A stretch of 7,192 nt of DNA. It comes from Bifidobacterium sp. GTDB taxonomy: Bacteria; Actinomycetota; Actinomycetes; Actinomycetales; Bifidobacteriaceae. The notes under the pieces were generated by a model. That model searched no databases. It saw only the letters and a program-made list of their open reading frames with translations, and had not been told where the DNA came from. The position numbers were made by a program, and so were the translations under genes. Below, piece after piece: positions 6,985-7,192 of this stretch; within the stretch, counting starts at the first letter, position 1, and each line of letters starts with the position of its first letter. The stretch spans positions 1 through 7,192 of the forward strand of contig JAIJEI010000098.1 in NCBI GenBank assembly GCA_022739095.1, in the 5' to 3' direction.

Positions 6985-7011
6985 AGTGTACCACTCTGTT
7001 CGCCGCTCAAA
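6985..7011 (-). promoter_or_regulatory. Possible promoter of the phosphopantetheinyl transferase gene
   Basis: Read on the minus strand, TGGTACACT (6993-6985) resembles an extended -10 element (TGnTACACT). A weak -35-like TTTGAG at 7011-7006 lies 15 bases upstream, which is shorter than ideal. Transcription would begin roughly 60 bases before the ATG at 6918. The match is modest and the AT-rich region offers other -10-like words. Confidence 0.25.
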
Positions 7012-7142
7012 GCCCGCCAGAAGGAAACTTGCGCTTTTCCATACCTTCACGCCGACAAGAGGTGTCACGATTATCTATATCTCCCATACTTTCTATGTTT
7101 TCTTAAAAACAATCTATACATCTAACAGACCGGGGAAGGACC

Positions 7143-7192
7143 ATGGTAGGGGGCTGCGGACATTTTCTTGGAGATAATCACGCAGCCATTCC
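7143..7192 (+). CDS. Possible start of an unidentified gene, 3' partial
   Basis: An ATG at 7143 opens a frame that runs to the window edge without a stop (beginning MVGGCGHFLGDN). The purine-rich sequence GGGGAAGGA at 7132-7140 lies just upstream; its GGGG is 7 bases from the ATG and its AGGA only 2. Upstream DNA is AT-rich with a -10-like TATACA at 7115-7120. Only about 17 codons are visible and no family is recognisable, so this may be a chance frame in a longer leader. Confidence 0.25.
   Translation, partial: MVGGCGHFLGDNHAAI

Noticed and set aside
1..7192. CRISPR arrays, tRNA or rRNA genes, insertion sequences
   Set aside because: No regularly spaced repeats, tRNA-like cloverleaf, rRNA-like segment, transposase or terminal inverted repeats were seen.

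Overview
The window comes from a GC-rich bacterium. The GC-rich reading frames, purine-rich Shine-Dalgarno sites and a more AT-rich right edge fit a high-GC Gram-positive (Actinomycetota, possibly Bifidobacteriaceae). The sequence alone does not fix the genus, and the taxonomic guess is weak.

Positions 1-5375 hold two co-directional, translationally coupled genes for an iterative type I polyketide/fatty-acid-like synthase of the PUFA synthase / heterocyst-glycolipid (PfaA/HglE) type. The first gene is cut by the left edge. What remains is an acyl carrier protein domain, a ketoreductase with the long PfaA-style insertion, and a double-hotdog dehydratase; by family architecture a KS and an acyltransferase should lie to the left. 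The second gene has one complete ketosynthase with its Cys-His-His set. This is followed by a chain-length-factor-like second KS that has Arg in place of the active-site Cys and stops before the two histidine motifs.

Positions 5376-5686 are a non-coding gap dense in inverted repeats. It holds a 12-bp perfect hairpin just after the synthase genes (terminator candidate), a cluster of GGCAT/ATGCC words, and alternating GGATG/CATCC half-sites just upstream of the next gene (operator candidate). A TetR-family regulator follows at 5687-6322. Convergent with it, and overlapping its 3' end by 52 bp, is an EntD/Sfp-type phosphopantetheinyl transferase on the minus strand (6271-6918). The AT-rich right edge probably carries promoters, and a weakly supported new reading frame begins at 7143.

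Read together, this looks like a compact lipid/polyketide locus. The transferase would prime the carrier domain. The two synthase proteins would elongate, ketoreduce and dehydrate a chain to an unsaturated or hydroxylated acyl product. The TetR protein would control expression, possibly in response to an acyl ligand. No enoyl reductase, thioesterase or tailoring enzyme is visible, so the product cannot be predicted from this window.
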